Origin: Symsagittifera roscoffensis
Lineage: Eukaryota; Xenacoelomorpha; Acoela; Convolutidae
Direction of reading: 5' to 3'
DNA length: 64,000 nt
NCBI RefSeq assembly: GCF_963678635.1
Contig: NC_087062.1
Coordinates: 82,229,512 to 82,293,511 of the forward strand
Positions 12,690-22,504 of the stretch are shown in pieces. A program made the translations under genes and the position numbers. The notes beneath the pieces are model-generated. The model was not told the DNA's origin. It saw nothing but the letters and a program-made list of their open reading frames with translations, and made no database searches. Numbering within the stretch: the first letter of the stretch is position 1; each line of letters begins with the position of its first letter.

Positions 12690-13180
12690 GTAGAGAAGTC
12701 CTTGGACAGTACCGAAGAGTCTTGGGACAGTACCGAAGAGTCTTGGGACAGTACAGTCTTGGGACAGTACAGTCTTGGGATAGTGGTTTTGGGACAGTAC
12801 CAGGCAGTCTTGGGACAGTGGTCTTGGGACAGTAGTCTTGGGACAGTGGTCTTGGGACAGTGCAGTCTTGGGACAGTGCAGTCTTGGGACAGCAGTCTTG
12901 GGACAGAATAGTCTTGGGACAGTGCAGTCTTGGGACAGTGCAGTCTTGGGACAGTGGTCTTGGGACAGCAGTCTTGAGACAGTGCAGTCTTGGAACAGTG
13001 TAGCCTGGGGACAGCAGTCTTGGGACAGTTAAGAGAAGTCTCGTGACAGTACCTAAGAGTCTTGGGACAGCACCAGAGAGTCTTGGGACAGTACCAGGAA
13101 GTCTTGGCACGGTACCAGGAAGTCTTGGGACGGTACAAAAAAGTTGTGTGACGGTACTAAAAGGTTTTGGGACAGTGCGA
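12690..13180 (+). repeat. Minisatellite: about 30 copies of a GTCTTGGGACAGT core with variable spacers
   Basis: The core GTCTTGGGACAGT recurs about thirty times over ~490 bases. Spacers vary from about zero to eight bases (CA, G, ACCGAAGA, ACCAGGAA and similar). Copies at the two ends diverge most (CTCGTGACAG, TTGTGTGACGG). The array ends about 200 bases before the gag start of element B, in what would be the leader of the genomic RNA. The long ORFs on both strands here only translate the repeat. Confidence 0.9.
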
Positions 13181-13381
13181 AATAGCTCAACGCTCAATTA
13201 AAAGCAAAAGGGCCGGTCCGAACGATTAAATTGCGAAAGATCCGTTTTATTAAGATCACGAGTTGAAAGTTTTTTCTTATTCTGTAAGAGAAGTAGGGAC
13301 GTTTTTTTTTAAATTTTTATCCACATAATAGAATTTTGTAAATAATAATATTGTAAGTAGAAGCAATTGTAAATAAAAATC

Positions 13382-14233
13382 ATGAGGCGGAGTAGGATAC
13401 CGATAGCAGAAAGAAGAGTTATAGAGGCAAACAAAAATCATAACTCGTCGCAACGAAAGGTAACACCGTTTGACCCAAGAATAACAAGAAAGAAGTTTTC
13501 AGTGAGCATGTTCAACACACGAAGGGCAAAAGAGAACGAGACGAAAGCGAGAGCTGAGGGGGGGGGGTTAACGGAACCTGCTATAGAAATTGGTCTTGAG
13601 ACACCAGATCAGAGTGTTGATGAGGTGGAGAAGAAGACAACGGAGTCAACACCGATGCCGAATGCAGAAGAACAAAAGCAAAAGACGATGGAATTCTCGC
13701 CGATAGACACTGTGGAGGACACGACGGGCAACACGCCGGAGACCATAAAGGACGAGTCTCAAACGAAAAGAACGTCATTCACAGAGAGGTTCGCAAAGAT
13801 GGTTGGAATGAAATCAAGAGACATAGTGGAGGACGAACCGAAGGCCGAGAAAGGCAAAACGTTTGGAACAGTTTCCACGATAACAACAGAAGTCAACCAA
13901 GGCGATGATCAGGTCAAACATCGGGCAACAGCTAGTCATGGGGCATTAGGTGACCATGAAATAACAACTCTTCTAGAGCTGCGCGACTTAATGGCGAATT
14001 TAGATCAGATTGACAAAAAACTAAAGTGCAGCGAGGAGGATCGAGAGGTGATAAGGAAGGAAATAAGATACAACAAAAACGAGTACCTGGACCACTACTT
14101 TAACCTGGCAAGGGCGACGGAGGAAAATCTTCAGCAGATGTCAGACAAGGTAGAGGCCACTGACAAAGACCGAGATAGGAACATCAAAAAAGACATGCAA
14201 GAAACAAAGCAACGGTATGACACCGTAAAGTAA
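13382..14233 (+). pseudogene. Gag N-terminal (matrix-like) region of element B
   Basis: A 283-codon ORF starts with ATG after an A/T-rich leader. The first ~60 residues are basic and the next ~110 are acidic and Thr/Glu/Lys-rich, without predicted fold. From about residue 185 to the end there is a strongly charged helical region suited to coiled-coil formation. This arrangement fits the N-terminal part of a Gag polyprotein, and capsid and nucleocapsid sequence follows in other frames. It ends at a stop after the coiled coil, so it is probably separated from the rest of Gag by frameshifts. The ATG is the first in frame after upstream stops. I cannot name a specific matrix fold. Confidence 0.55.
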
Positions 14234-16125
14234 GCTAGGGAATCTGGAAACGAGAATGGACATTATGAGCAGAGACTAGGCGGAGAGTTCGTGTGCCATA
14301 AAGTTCAAACTATATTCTATCTTGAGAAACTCGATAACACAAGACAATCTTGTAACAAATCGAGCACAAGACAACAAAGTCGATTTCGTGGAACCACAAC
14401 GGAACAAACAGGAGTCAACGCCATTACCACCAACCCGGGATGTAGCAAGCACAGTACCGGGGGGGGGCAAGACAATAATGAAGAGTGGAACTGCAAATAC
14501 GACGAGTGGTCCAGGGGATTCCACGACGAACAATAACGTGGAACCGGATGCCATGACTGGGAAATGATGAACAGGACACTGGAGGCCTTCGCCACGAGGA
14601 ACAACGACTCGAGCAAAAGATGAGGTGGCAAATCCAGGAAAACCTTCAAGAAACCGGAAGAATTTAAAGACGACTCAGTTGGGTGCATCGACACATGGGT
14701 AGAAGTCATGAGACCAATTACCACCTGGAACAAGACAACCTGAATGACGAGAGACATGCCTGCACGGCGAAATGGAGCAACCTAGAAGGCACCGCGTTAA
14801 AATGTGTAGTTGCAAAGAAGGAGGAGGAACGCGACACTGCGGACAAGATCTTCGAGATATTGTTGAATCGATTCGGGTCAGGCATGAAAGGTCACCAAGC
14901 GATGATGAGATTTGAAAAGAGGAGGCAAAGGGACGATGAATCAATTGATTGGTTCCTGGATGATCTTGAGAGCTTGAGACGAAGGAGTGATCCTGAAGAG
15001 TCAACAAACAGAAGGAACTTTAGCATCGCCTCGAAGTTCATCGATGGGGTAAAAAGCGACGACTCGAAAACAATGTTGGCAACGTTCTACACACTGTCGA
15101 AAGATAATGCACCGACTCCAGAAGAGATGAGACAAAAGTCAAGGGAGTACATGCTGATGAAGCCTAAGAAGTACTCGTATTCAGAGAACAGGAATATGCA
15201 AGGGGCGAGTCAACCACAAAGGTCGTCATGGTACAAGCCTAGAGATGACATGGACAAAAGTAGATCATGCGCGAATTGCGGGTCAGCGGATCATCACGTG
15301 ATGGGTTGCACGACGTACAAGCAGGGCATGAAGAGCCTAGGATATGCACCAGATGAGGAAGATATGAGCCAGATGGAAGAACACGAGTTCTATAGTGGCT
15401 TGATTATTAAAATAGGTGCGAGATGCTTCTTCTGCAATCAAGAGGGGCACTTCAGGATGGACTGTCCATTGTTTTGGGAAGCAGTAAAGAACCAGAGTCA
15501 CCCCAAGCACAAGTTGGCGTTGGCGGCGGTGCAGAACCAGAAAAACAGACAAACAGAGTTTGAAACAAAGATTTCGGAGACATCGAGTGCGGAATTACCG
15601 ACCAAGACGATGAAGGCTGTAACGCAAGTCAGCAGTGCCAGGGAGGCCAAGGCCATGAATTCCCTGGAGATAAATTATGAGAGATCAGCTGCAGAGGCCA
15701 ACAACAAAGTGAAACAAGACGTAGCCACGAAGGAAATCGAGCAACGATTGAAACAGGAGATCGAAAGGCAGAAACTGAACGAGACGTTAAGTGGGTTAGT
15801 GCCAGAGCCAGAAGCCGAAGTGGGAGCGACAGAGAGTGGAAACTGCAACACTCTGAAAATGATGACGGGAAAACCATTCGGCATAACGAAGATCGGAGCC
15901 AGGATATTGTCATTAATCACAGTGGGCGGCCACGAAGTAACGAGGAATCTAAGCGAACCCAGCGATCAGACAATAATACACATTGATGAGTACGCAGATT
16001 ACTTAAGTGCAATAAGTCCGCAGACATCTTCTAGAGCCCTGAGGGCACTACTAACAAGAGGTGGCAGCAAATCAGTCCGCGTCGAGAACAGATATACGCG
16101 GAGGCTTATGGTCCGCATGAGGTGA
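14234..16125 (+). pseudogene. Gag capsid and nucleocapsid of element B
   Basis: After a frameshifted linker (14322-14567), a capsid-like reading starts about 14655 (CIDTWVEVMR) and shifts into the frame of 14683-16125. The capsid part is helical, with a typical gypsy segment (IFEILLNRFGSGMKGHQAMM) around residues 58-80. Two CCHC zinc knuckles follow: CANCGSADHHVMGC at 15268-15309 and CFFCNQEGHFRMDC at 15424-15465. Both fit Cx2Cx4Hx4C, the RNA-binding motif of nucleocapsids. The ~60-residue interval between knuckles is unusually long. A helical Lys/Glu-rich tail follows and the frame stops at 16125. At least two frameshifts break this Gag. Confidence 0.8.
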
Positions 16126-16777
16126 TGTTAAACATAGACGGGATAAACATCTACATGAAAACCATGATAACATACGACGAAGACTTAGACGGACAGATCT
16201 ACGTGGGCAAAGTGAATTGAAAGTGACATCGATTGGACACTGCGCCATGTTGGAAGAAGATTCAATGCACATCGGGACGGAGGCAGATGTATCAGCACAT
16301 GTGCTTGACATAAGTGGCAAGTAGACTCAGTTGCGCGGGTTACTTGATATAGGGGCAGTCTTGAGTGTTATACCAATTGAAAATTGGGAGCGAATGGGTT
16401 TCAACAAGGATGATTCGATAGACTCGATAAAACGGCTGTCAGCTGCAAACAAGGGGGCGCTGCGGGTGCTAGGCAAAACACGAATAATAGCCCTAAACCT
16501 GGGGGAATGCAACCTGTGGATGAGCTTTCTCGTGGTGGAAAACCTAGATGAGCCTGACCAATTCATTTTAGGCAGAGATTTCATCAGGAACTCCGACGTA
16601 ACGATTGATTTAAACAATGCTATGTTCAGGATACGGAACCCGGATAGGAGGTACGCAATTAAACCGGTAAACTTAATAATGGCGAATGAAAATAAAGCAC
16701 CGGTATTCTTGGGTAGGAGGGTGAGGCTGAAAGCAAACGAAGCGGCAATTAAAAGCTTGCGAATTAAAAAATTATAA
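16126..16777 (+). pseudogene. Retroviral-type aspartic protease of element B
   Basis: This region follows nucleocapsid in the expected order. The ORF at 16331-16777 carries LLDIGAVLSVIP near its start, matching the LLDTGA-x-x-S-V-I active-site loop of retropepsins with threonine replaced by isoleucine. FILGRDFI, about 80 residues later, matches the ILG strand that closes the fold. Length (~110 residues from active site to end) suits a monomer of the dimeric enzyme. Upstream, in-frame stops interrupt the N-terminal strand (TAG at 16322-16324). The Thr to Ile change and the stops make activity unlikely. Confidence 0.75.
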
Positions 16778-16889
16778 TGAAATAAGTGACCATAAGCAAG
16801 TATGCATAGTCCCAAATCCTAATAGTCAAAGTGCTGCTGTTTTAGGAAGATCCTTCTCGATAACCAAGACCAGTCTCTGCGTCAGTGTC

Positions 16890-17282
16890 TTGCTGAATAC
16901 TCTTGATACACCCATCACGATACAGAGGGGTAGAAAGCTGGGACTTGCTTTACCCGTGAAAACTCGATATAAAATGACTGAAAATCCAAAGCAGAATGAA
17001 GATAATGATTGTCCCAATCATAGGGACAAAATTTGTATCTTGAGACGATTGAAGAAAATAAAAGGTTCATCAGGTCTTGCAAAATCACTAAAGTCAGAGA
17101 CAGCCGATGGACTTTCGAGCTGTTCGAATTTCCCGGAAAGACCCACACTAGATGAGATGCAGAGGGATAAACCGGTTCTACCGGAAATAGAACATTTAAA
17201 GGGCAAGATAACGGACGAACAGGATGTACTGGAGCGGAATGAGGATGTTTTTTCGAAACATAAGGCAGACATTGGATGTTGA
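16890..17282 (+). pseudogene. Protease-RT connector of element B
   Basis: This 130-codon frame carries ITIQRGRKLGLALPV, the segment found between protease and RT in many gypsy elements. It ends with VLERNEDVFSKHKADIGC, the usual lead-in to RT, then stops and shifts frame. The middle is a charged, probably disordered insert. Confidence 0.65.
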
Positions 17283-17347
17283 AATATTGTTGAAATGAAA
17301 TAGAGCTTGAGGAGTCTGCGGTACCCCACAGGGAGGGGGCGAGGCGC

Positions 17348-18014
17348 ATGACCCCACACAAATGTAGGAACGAAATAGAGACTTTACTAGAGTATGATAT
17401 GATAGAACCATCCAAATCACCGTGGGCGTGTGGAGTAGTCATGGCGAGAAAGAAAGGCGACCAATTGAGGTTTTCTTGTGACTTTCGGTATCTGAACTCC
17501 GTCATTGTGAAGGATGCCTATCCCATACCTGGAATTGACGAGAGCCTCTCGAAGTTAGGTGATGCAAAGTTTTTTACGACTCTTGATTTAGGTTCGGCGT
17601 TTTGGCAGATCCAACTGAGGAAGCAGGACAGGGACAAAACAGGGTTCGCCTGCGAGCTAGGGCTGTTTCAATGGAAACGGATGCCATTTAGTCTTTGCAA
17701 TGCCACGGCCACATTTCAACGGTTGATGGCACACGCATTGATATGTGTGACAAAGAAATACGGCAATTTGGTAATGTGCTACGTGGATGACATGGTAATA
17801 GCGACGCCTACACTGGAAGACCACATCGAGCGACTAGACGAAGTTTTGCATGCATGAATAGGTCGGGACTAAAGTGCAAACCATCAAAGTGAGAGATACT
17901 CAAGGACTCGATAAAATACTTGGGAAGGATGGTGGATAGACACGGCATCAGACCAGACCCAGATGCAGTAGAAGCAGTTCTGACCTGGAAATCGCCAAAA
18001 ACGGAACATCAGTT
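17348..18014 (+). pseudogene. Reverse transcriptase of element B (Ty3/gypsy)
   Basis: The 169-codon frame 17348-17857 holds the RT fingers and palm in order: MIEPSKSPWACGVVMARKK, RFSCDFRYLNSVI, YPIPGIDESL, FTTLDLGSAFWQI (first catalytic aspartate), TGFACELGLFQWKRMPF-x-LCNA, and CYVDDMVIATP, which has the catalytic YVDD at about 17780-17791. A frameshift near 17855 moves the thumb-side segment (IKYLGRMVDRHGIRPDPDAV) to another frame with one stop, and a further shift joins RNase H. The active-site residues are intact, so decay is recent or mild here compared with element A. The combination GLFQWKRMPF and YVDD places it in Ty3/gypsy. Confidence 0.9.
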
Positions 18015-18821
18015 ATGAGCTTCCTGGATTTTGCGAATTATTACAGGGAGTTCATCAAGGGCTACGCGGACAAAGTATACCCGATGCAGCAACTAATGAG
18101 GCACAAATGCAAGAAGTTCACGTGGAACAACGCGGCGGAAGAGTCATTCCAGAGAATAAAGAAAAAGTTGTGCGAGGCACCCGTGCTAGGGATGCCAACG
18201 GAAAAAGGAATATACGTGCTGGACACGAATGCAGCGGCAGTCGCGATTTCTGGCATTCACCATCAAGAACAGGAATGGAATGGGAAGACAGTCTTAAGAC
18301 CAATACCGTACGGGAGTAAAGTCTTGAGTGATACGGAAATGAAGCACGGGGCACCCAAAGCAGAGATGTTCGCGGTGGTTACCTTTGTCGAGAAGTATAG
18401 AGCACTTAGGCAGCGTGCCATTCAAGTTGCGAGTCGACAACAGGCACTCAGCTGGCTGAAAACGTACTCAATATATCAGAGCTACATCGGGAGGTGGATA
18501 GTTCACCTGGATGGATACAACATGATAATTGAGCATAGGGCAAAAGACAAACATCAAAATGCCGATAGCTTGAGTAAGAAGACGGAGTTCTACGAGAGGC
18601 AGGAACAAAGAGAGATGGATATGCCCAAAATCAAGGATGGCTTCTCCTTCATGGATAAAGAAACTTATGACAGTCTTCCACTCACGAGATGGCTCGACAA
18701 GTCAGGCAAACCGATAGAAGATCACCCCGAATTACCGAAAGAGCATCCAGAGAAAACGATCTTGAAAAGAACTCAAAAGGTGCCGATGGAGATAATGCTC
18801 AAGTCGAAGATTGTGAGGTAG
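18015..18821 (+). pseudogene. RNase H of element B
   Basis: The frame begins with FLDFANYYREFIKGYADK, the RT-RNase H connector. VLDTNAAAVAISG has the first catalytic Asp (residue 70), and KAEMFAVV the Glu (residue 117). DKHQNADSLSKK has the last Asp (residue 184). The third acidic position appears lost in this frame (RQQALSWL). Between about 18397 and 18440, however, the +1 frame reads VPFKLRVDNR, which contains it. Two small compensating indels are therefore likely. The C-terminal ~70 residues, charged and rich in Pro, lead into the pre-integrase spacer. Confidence 0.85.
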
Positions 18822-19697
18822 ACACTCAAGGCAAAAGGCTATAATCTGAACCAAGTAGAAACGGGAAGGACAGTGATAGATGAAGACTTGAGGAGATTAC
18901 TCGAGAAACTGGCAGACGATAAACCCGTGATCAAAGAAAATGGTAAGGAGGAACCGAAAGTCACGATATTAAGAAGGAATGAAGCGGGTGGTGGCGAGAA
19001 CTCCTTATAAGATAAATCTGACGGGAAAGAAGTCGTGCAGTCAGTGGTTGATAAAATCCCTGATGACATATTTGAGCGGACTCGGGTTAGGAAGAAGATA
19101 GTGGCATTTAAGGAGGAGGTTGAACACCTTGAGCCCACAGTGGAAGAAGATGCTGGAGAAGAAACATTGTCCGGGGAGTGTGAAGAGTGGGATGAAGTTT
19201 CGGAAGAGAGCGGCGATGACCAAGATAGTCTATGCATGATACTGGCAGAAGAGAAGATGAGACACTGCGACAGGGAGCTGCAGACGGATCCCTCCTCACG
19301 AATGTACAACTTCGGTCAGCAGGAAGTGCGAGGAGGTGAAGAACTTGAGAAAGTTGCAGTATCGAGGAAACCATTTAGGGAGCGATCGTGCAACTCAAAT
19401 GTCAGAACAAATTTGGTGCCAGAAGATGACCAGAAGATCACGAGGAGGATAGGATGCGTAAAGCTGAAGGATGACATTCACAACCCTGGAGAAATGAATG
19501 GTCAGATAATGGCACTAAAAGAACACGTCAAGGCGAGATATAGGCTGTCTGATCTAATACGGGCCCAAAAGAATGACAAGATTTCAAGTAACCTCTCCAA
19601 TTGGATCCGGACGGGGTCCAAGGAGAAGGGGGACCTGGAAGACGACAGCTACAAGATCTTGAGCCAGTTCTACAAAGACAGGAAAGACTTACTCTAG
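18822..19697 (+). pseudogene. RNase H-integrase spacer of element B
   Basis: The 220-codon ORF 19035-19697 is highly acidic over residues 25-75. It ends with LSDLIRAQKNDKISSNLSNWI, the helical segment that usually precedes the integrase zinc domain. The preceding 200 bases carry a broken frame. The spacer is longer than in most gypsy elements, and I recognise no domain in its middle. Confidence 0.6.
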
Positions 19698-19712
19698 CAC
19701 ACAGCTGATGGG

Positions 19713-20729
19713 GTGGTAGCATGCAAGAGAAAAGATGAGGAGAAGATATTACACAAGCATAACCTCATCATACTGCCACAGTTGTATCAGACTGAAGTGT
19801 TATTCAGATCGCATGACCAAACGGGGCACCAGGGGATAGACAAGGTGCAACAAAAAATACTTCACAGGTTTGATTGGCCAGGATTAAGGAAAGCTTGCGA
19901 GAGATGGGTGAAAGCATGCCTGGCATGCCTACAAGTGAAAGACCCAAGGAAGATGAAGTTCCCACTATAATCCTTTGAAAGCTCGGAATTTAACGAGGTT
20001 GTGCAGATAGACCATCAAAAGATCTGCATGACAGAATCGGGATATAACCAGATACTGGTCATAATAGATCATTTCACAAAGTTGGCTGAAGCGGTGCCGT
20101 GTCAAACAGCCTCGGCAGAGGAGACTTGAGACCACTTGATACCACATTGGATTTCACGGTATGGTTGTCCCATGACATTTCAGTCGGACAACGGAAAAGC
20201 CTACGTGAGGGACCTGACGAAAGAATTGATGAAGGGGTCACACATTGCTCAAGCGCACTCAATGACCTACCCTCCCCAGACCAACGGGTTAGTGGAGAGA
20301 CAGAATAAAACGTTGTTGAACATGCTGAGGGTATACTGCTCAAGATATATGACAGACTGGGATAAATATCTGCCGCAAGTGGTAGGGGCATACAACAGTA
20401 CGCAACACTCAACAACAGGAATCAGTCCCTTCATGATGTTTACGGGCAGGGAAAGAGCCATGCCTCCAACATTCTTTTACCCAGAATACGAAGGGAAAAA
20501 TACATCGCCTCAAGCTCATGTGGAAGAAGCGGTTAAGAGACAGCAGGAACAAAACGAGCTCTGCAGGAGGAACACAGCGCAAGCACAAATGAGACAGCGA
20601 AGAAATACGATGAGAAATTACTGCAAGCGAAACCATATGCAGTGGGCCAATACGTCTGGGTCTTCCAGAATGTTATACCTCCCAAAGGGACAAAGAAAGT
20701 ATTTAAGAAATGGAGAGGACCGCTCATGA
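19713..20729 (+). pseudogene. Integrase zinc domain and catalytic core of element B
   Basis: The frame 19713-19970 has a complete HHCC zinc domain: His34 and His39 in HDQTGH, and Cys69 and Cys72 in CLAC. The core starts near 19980. The first Asp is in VVQIDHQKIC (about 20009), the second in FQSDNGKAY (20187-20189) and the Glu in NGLVERQNK. There are 35 residues between the second Asp and the Glu, the canonical DX35E. YPPQTNGLVE and AYNSTQHSTTGISPFMMFTGRE are typical of gypsy integrases. A single in-frame TGA at 20127-20129 and a frame change near 19970 interrupt it. Otherwise all catalytic residues are present. Confidence 0.9.
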
Positions 20730-21574
20730 TAACGGAAGTGCACCAGCAAGGACGTTTCTACCGCTTGAATACGTGGCGTGCAGCACATTATGAAAACTTG
20801 AAACCTCATGTCCTATCCCCAGAAGACTGGTGCGCACCGCAGAATATGGAGGGACTCGAGTACCTATTGGTGGAGCCAGCTTGGGAGGTGAACGAAAAGG
20901 GCACCAGAGAGAAAAATGATGGCAACGAGGACTTGAGTTTGGATGACTGGAACGATCCGGAGCAGGACGAGGTACCGAAGTGGACAGAGCCAGACTTGCC
21001 GATACCAGCGGGAACCAGGAGTGGCAATCGCAAATGGACATGCATGAGGTACAATAGGTACGGGGATGAATTTTTGATTGATAAGATACAGCCTGATGAA
21101 TTATGCAAAGAGCTACTAAGTGTGGGCGAACTAGCAGCCGACGATGAATGGCAAAACATCAACGATAGTAACCTCTACCCGCAGGAAGAATACTCCACAT
21201 CAAAACAAGAGACGGATCTGGAACAGAACGGGATAGAGAGGAGGAAAAATACAAACGTGAGGATACTAGAGTGGATGCGCGATGTCAAGAGCGGAAGTGA
21301 TGAGGGGCAAAGCATTCAACAAGTCGACGTGTCGGCGGAAAAACACGTGAAAACGGAAGATCCCCTCTTCGGTTGGACAGCAACAGACAGGCGGCTCGAG
21401 ATTCCTCCATATAATTTAGACCCAGCATCATCGATGGGGACGTCGATAAATTTTTTTAACCGGGGAGTGGGGGTAGGACTTACCCACACCGAAAATTTGA
21501 TGATAAAGAAACTCAAGGAAGTGAGAGAAACAAGTGACCTGAAATTCCAAATGAATACTCGGAGAATATCCTGA
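20642..21574 (+). pseudogene. Integrase C-terminus (GPY/F module) with a long acidic tail
   Basis: The first ~55 residues form the GPY/F module: GQYVWVF, then KKWRGPLMITEV, then GRFYRL and HYENLKPH. This small-barrel module follows the core in many gypsy integrases. It overlaps the end of the core frame by 88 bases, so a frameshift joins them. About 240 further residues are acidic and probably disordered (DLSLDDWNDPEQDEVPKW and similar), with no chromodomain. In a relative of Ty3 the protein would end soon after GPY/F, so this tail is extra. The frame stops at 21574, but a -1 shift near 21555 continues directly into the macro-like domain. Confidence 0.8.
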
Positions 21575-21575
21575 T

Positions 21576-21989
21576 CACGGACAGTGACTTCATCTTGTCA
21601 GATAGGAGCAGCGCGATCTGTATAACGGCGGACATGTACTTCAAATCAAGACTAGAGGCCGACTTCAAGAGAGATTATTAGAACGTGGAGTTTCTATTCA
21701 GGCAGAGACCGGCGCTGGGAGGAATGGCTGCGCTTCCCCCATCAGTCTCACAAGTTCCGGGGAAGTACTTGTGCTTTCTGGTATCGAGGGTCAATGAAAG
21801 GAACACAATAGAACCTGAGAACATGATGCTGGCACAAAGAAGGCTGCGAGATTTCATGGTCGAAAGAGGAAAAATGGAGATCTCGATGCCGGTTTATGAC
21901 CCGAACTGTAAGCTATCCTACACGTGGTCTTCGCAGAAACAGAAATAATGGTACACCTACACAAGAAATACTACTTGAGCATCGGCTGA
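21576..21989 (+). pseudogene. Macro-domain-like (ADP-ribose-binding fold) 3' domain of element B
   Basis: Three segments read like a small macro domain of the OARD1/TARG1 and Poa1p group. First, SSAICITADMYFKSRLEADF resembles the first strand and ADP-ribose-binding helix (family pattern H-x-V-S-x-D-x-x-M-G-x-G-I-A-x-x-F-K-x-x-F). Second, VPGKYLCFLVSR, then MMLAQRRLRDFMVERGK and MEISMPVYDPN, match the central strand, helix and the ISMP strand that precedes the glycine loop. Third, in a shifted frame at 21924-21989, VVFAETEIMVHL matches the final strand. One stop (21679-21681) and one frameshift interrupt it. The glycine-rich phosphate loop after ISMP is missing and only ~7 residues remain where ~20 are expected. 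So this copy is probably inactive. I base this on pattern memory, not a search. Confidence 0.5.
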
Positions 21990-22390
21990 GCAACGGATGG
22001 ACAAGGGAGGTCTTGAGTTAGGGGTACATGGGGATCTCGAGTAGGGGTACACAGGGATATCGGAGCAGGTAGATGGGTTTTAAGGTAATTGGCATGACAA
22101 TTATAATTTAAAGAGTCGACGGTGCTAAAACATTAAATGAATCTGCATGCTCCTAAAAAACTTCCAACAGAACTATTTTAGTAAAACAAATGGAGGGATA
22201 ATGTTTTAACCACAAAAATGGGGGGGGTTTAGGTTAGGAATGGAACCAATGAGTCTACAAAGTGGATTTTATTTTCAGATTGATTTGTCAAATCGACTTG
22301 ACGACCTAGACACACTCATTTGAAAGAAAAAAAGAAGATCTTGAACAAAGTTCACGATCAGCAACACTCGAAAGAGATTTTTCTCAAGTA
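21990..22390 (+). other. Non-coding junction between the two halves of the inserted block
   Basis: No ORF. Features are an ATG/G-rich stretch, CACAAAAATGGGGGGGG at about 22212-22228 (polypurine-like, where a 3' LTR might begin), and TTTTATTTTCAG at about 22267-22278, a good 3' splice-site match. I could not identify an LTR. Confidence 0.45.
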
Positions 22391-22484
22391 CGCAAGTTGG
22401 ATGGTACGGTAAAACTCAAGTTGGTTGGTACGGTAATACTCACGTTGGTTGGTAAGGTAATACTCAAGTTGGTTGGTACGCAAG
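22391..22484 (+). repeat. Four copies of a 24-bp tandem repeat
   Basis: The unit is CTCAAGTTGGTTGGTACGGT plus four bases, with single-base variants (first copy TTGGATGG, third CACGTTGG and TAAGG). It lies about 20 bases before the ATG at 22505. An in-frame upstream extension only translates the repeat, so I place the start at 22505. Confidence 0.9.
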
Positions 22485-22504
22485 ATCATTTAGAAATTGT
22501 AAAA

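Larger units (their letters stand above)
10413..13381 (+). other. Leader of element B (no protein recognised)
   Basis: Nearly 3 kb precede the first gag ATG. There are purine runs, a GAG/GTAAGG donor-like site near 10846, an AATAAA at 12360 and two tandem arrays annotated separately. By position a 5' LTR and primer-binding site should be here. I could not pair any part of it with sequence downstream, nor find a clear tRNA-complementary site. ORFs on either strand in the last 700 bases are products of the minisatellite. Confidence 0.45.

Noticed and set aside
12527-13197. Long ORFs on both strands (203 and 185 codons on minus, ~100 on plus)
   Set aside because: They translate the GTCTTGGGACAGT minisatellite in several frames; repeated PRL/CPKT-type peptides are a product of the repeat, not a protein family.
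13200-22400. LTRs for element B
   Set aside because: I compared the leader with 21.9-22.4 kb and with the region before 29.3 kb and found no long shared sequence. Only a polypurine-like run at about 22212-22228 remains, which is not enough for a call.
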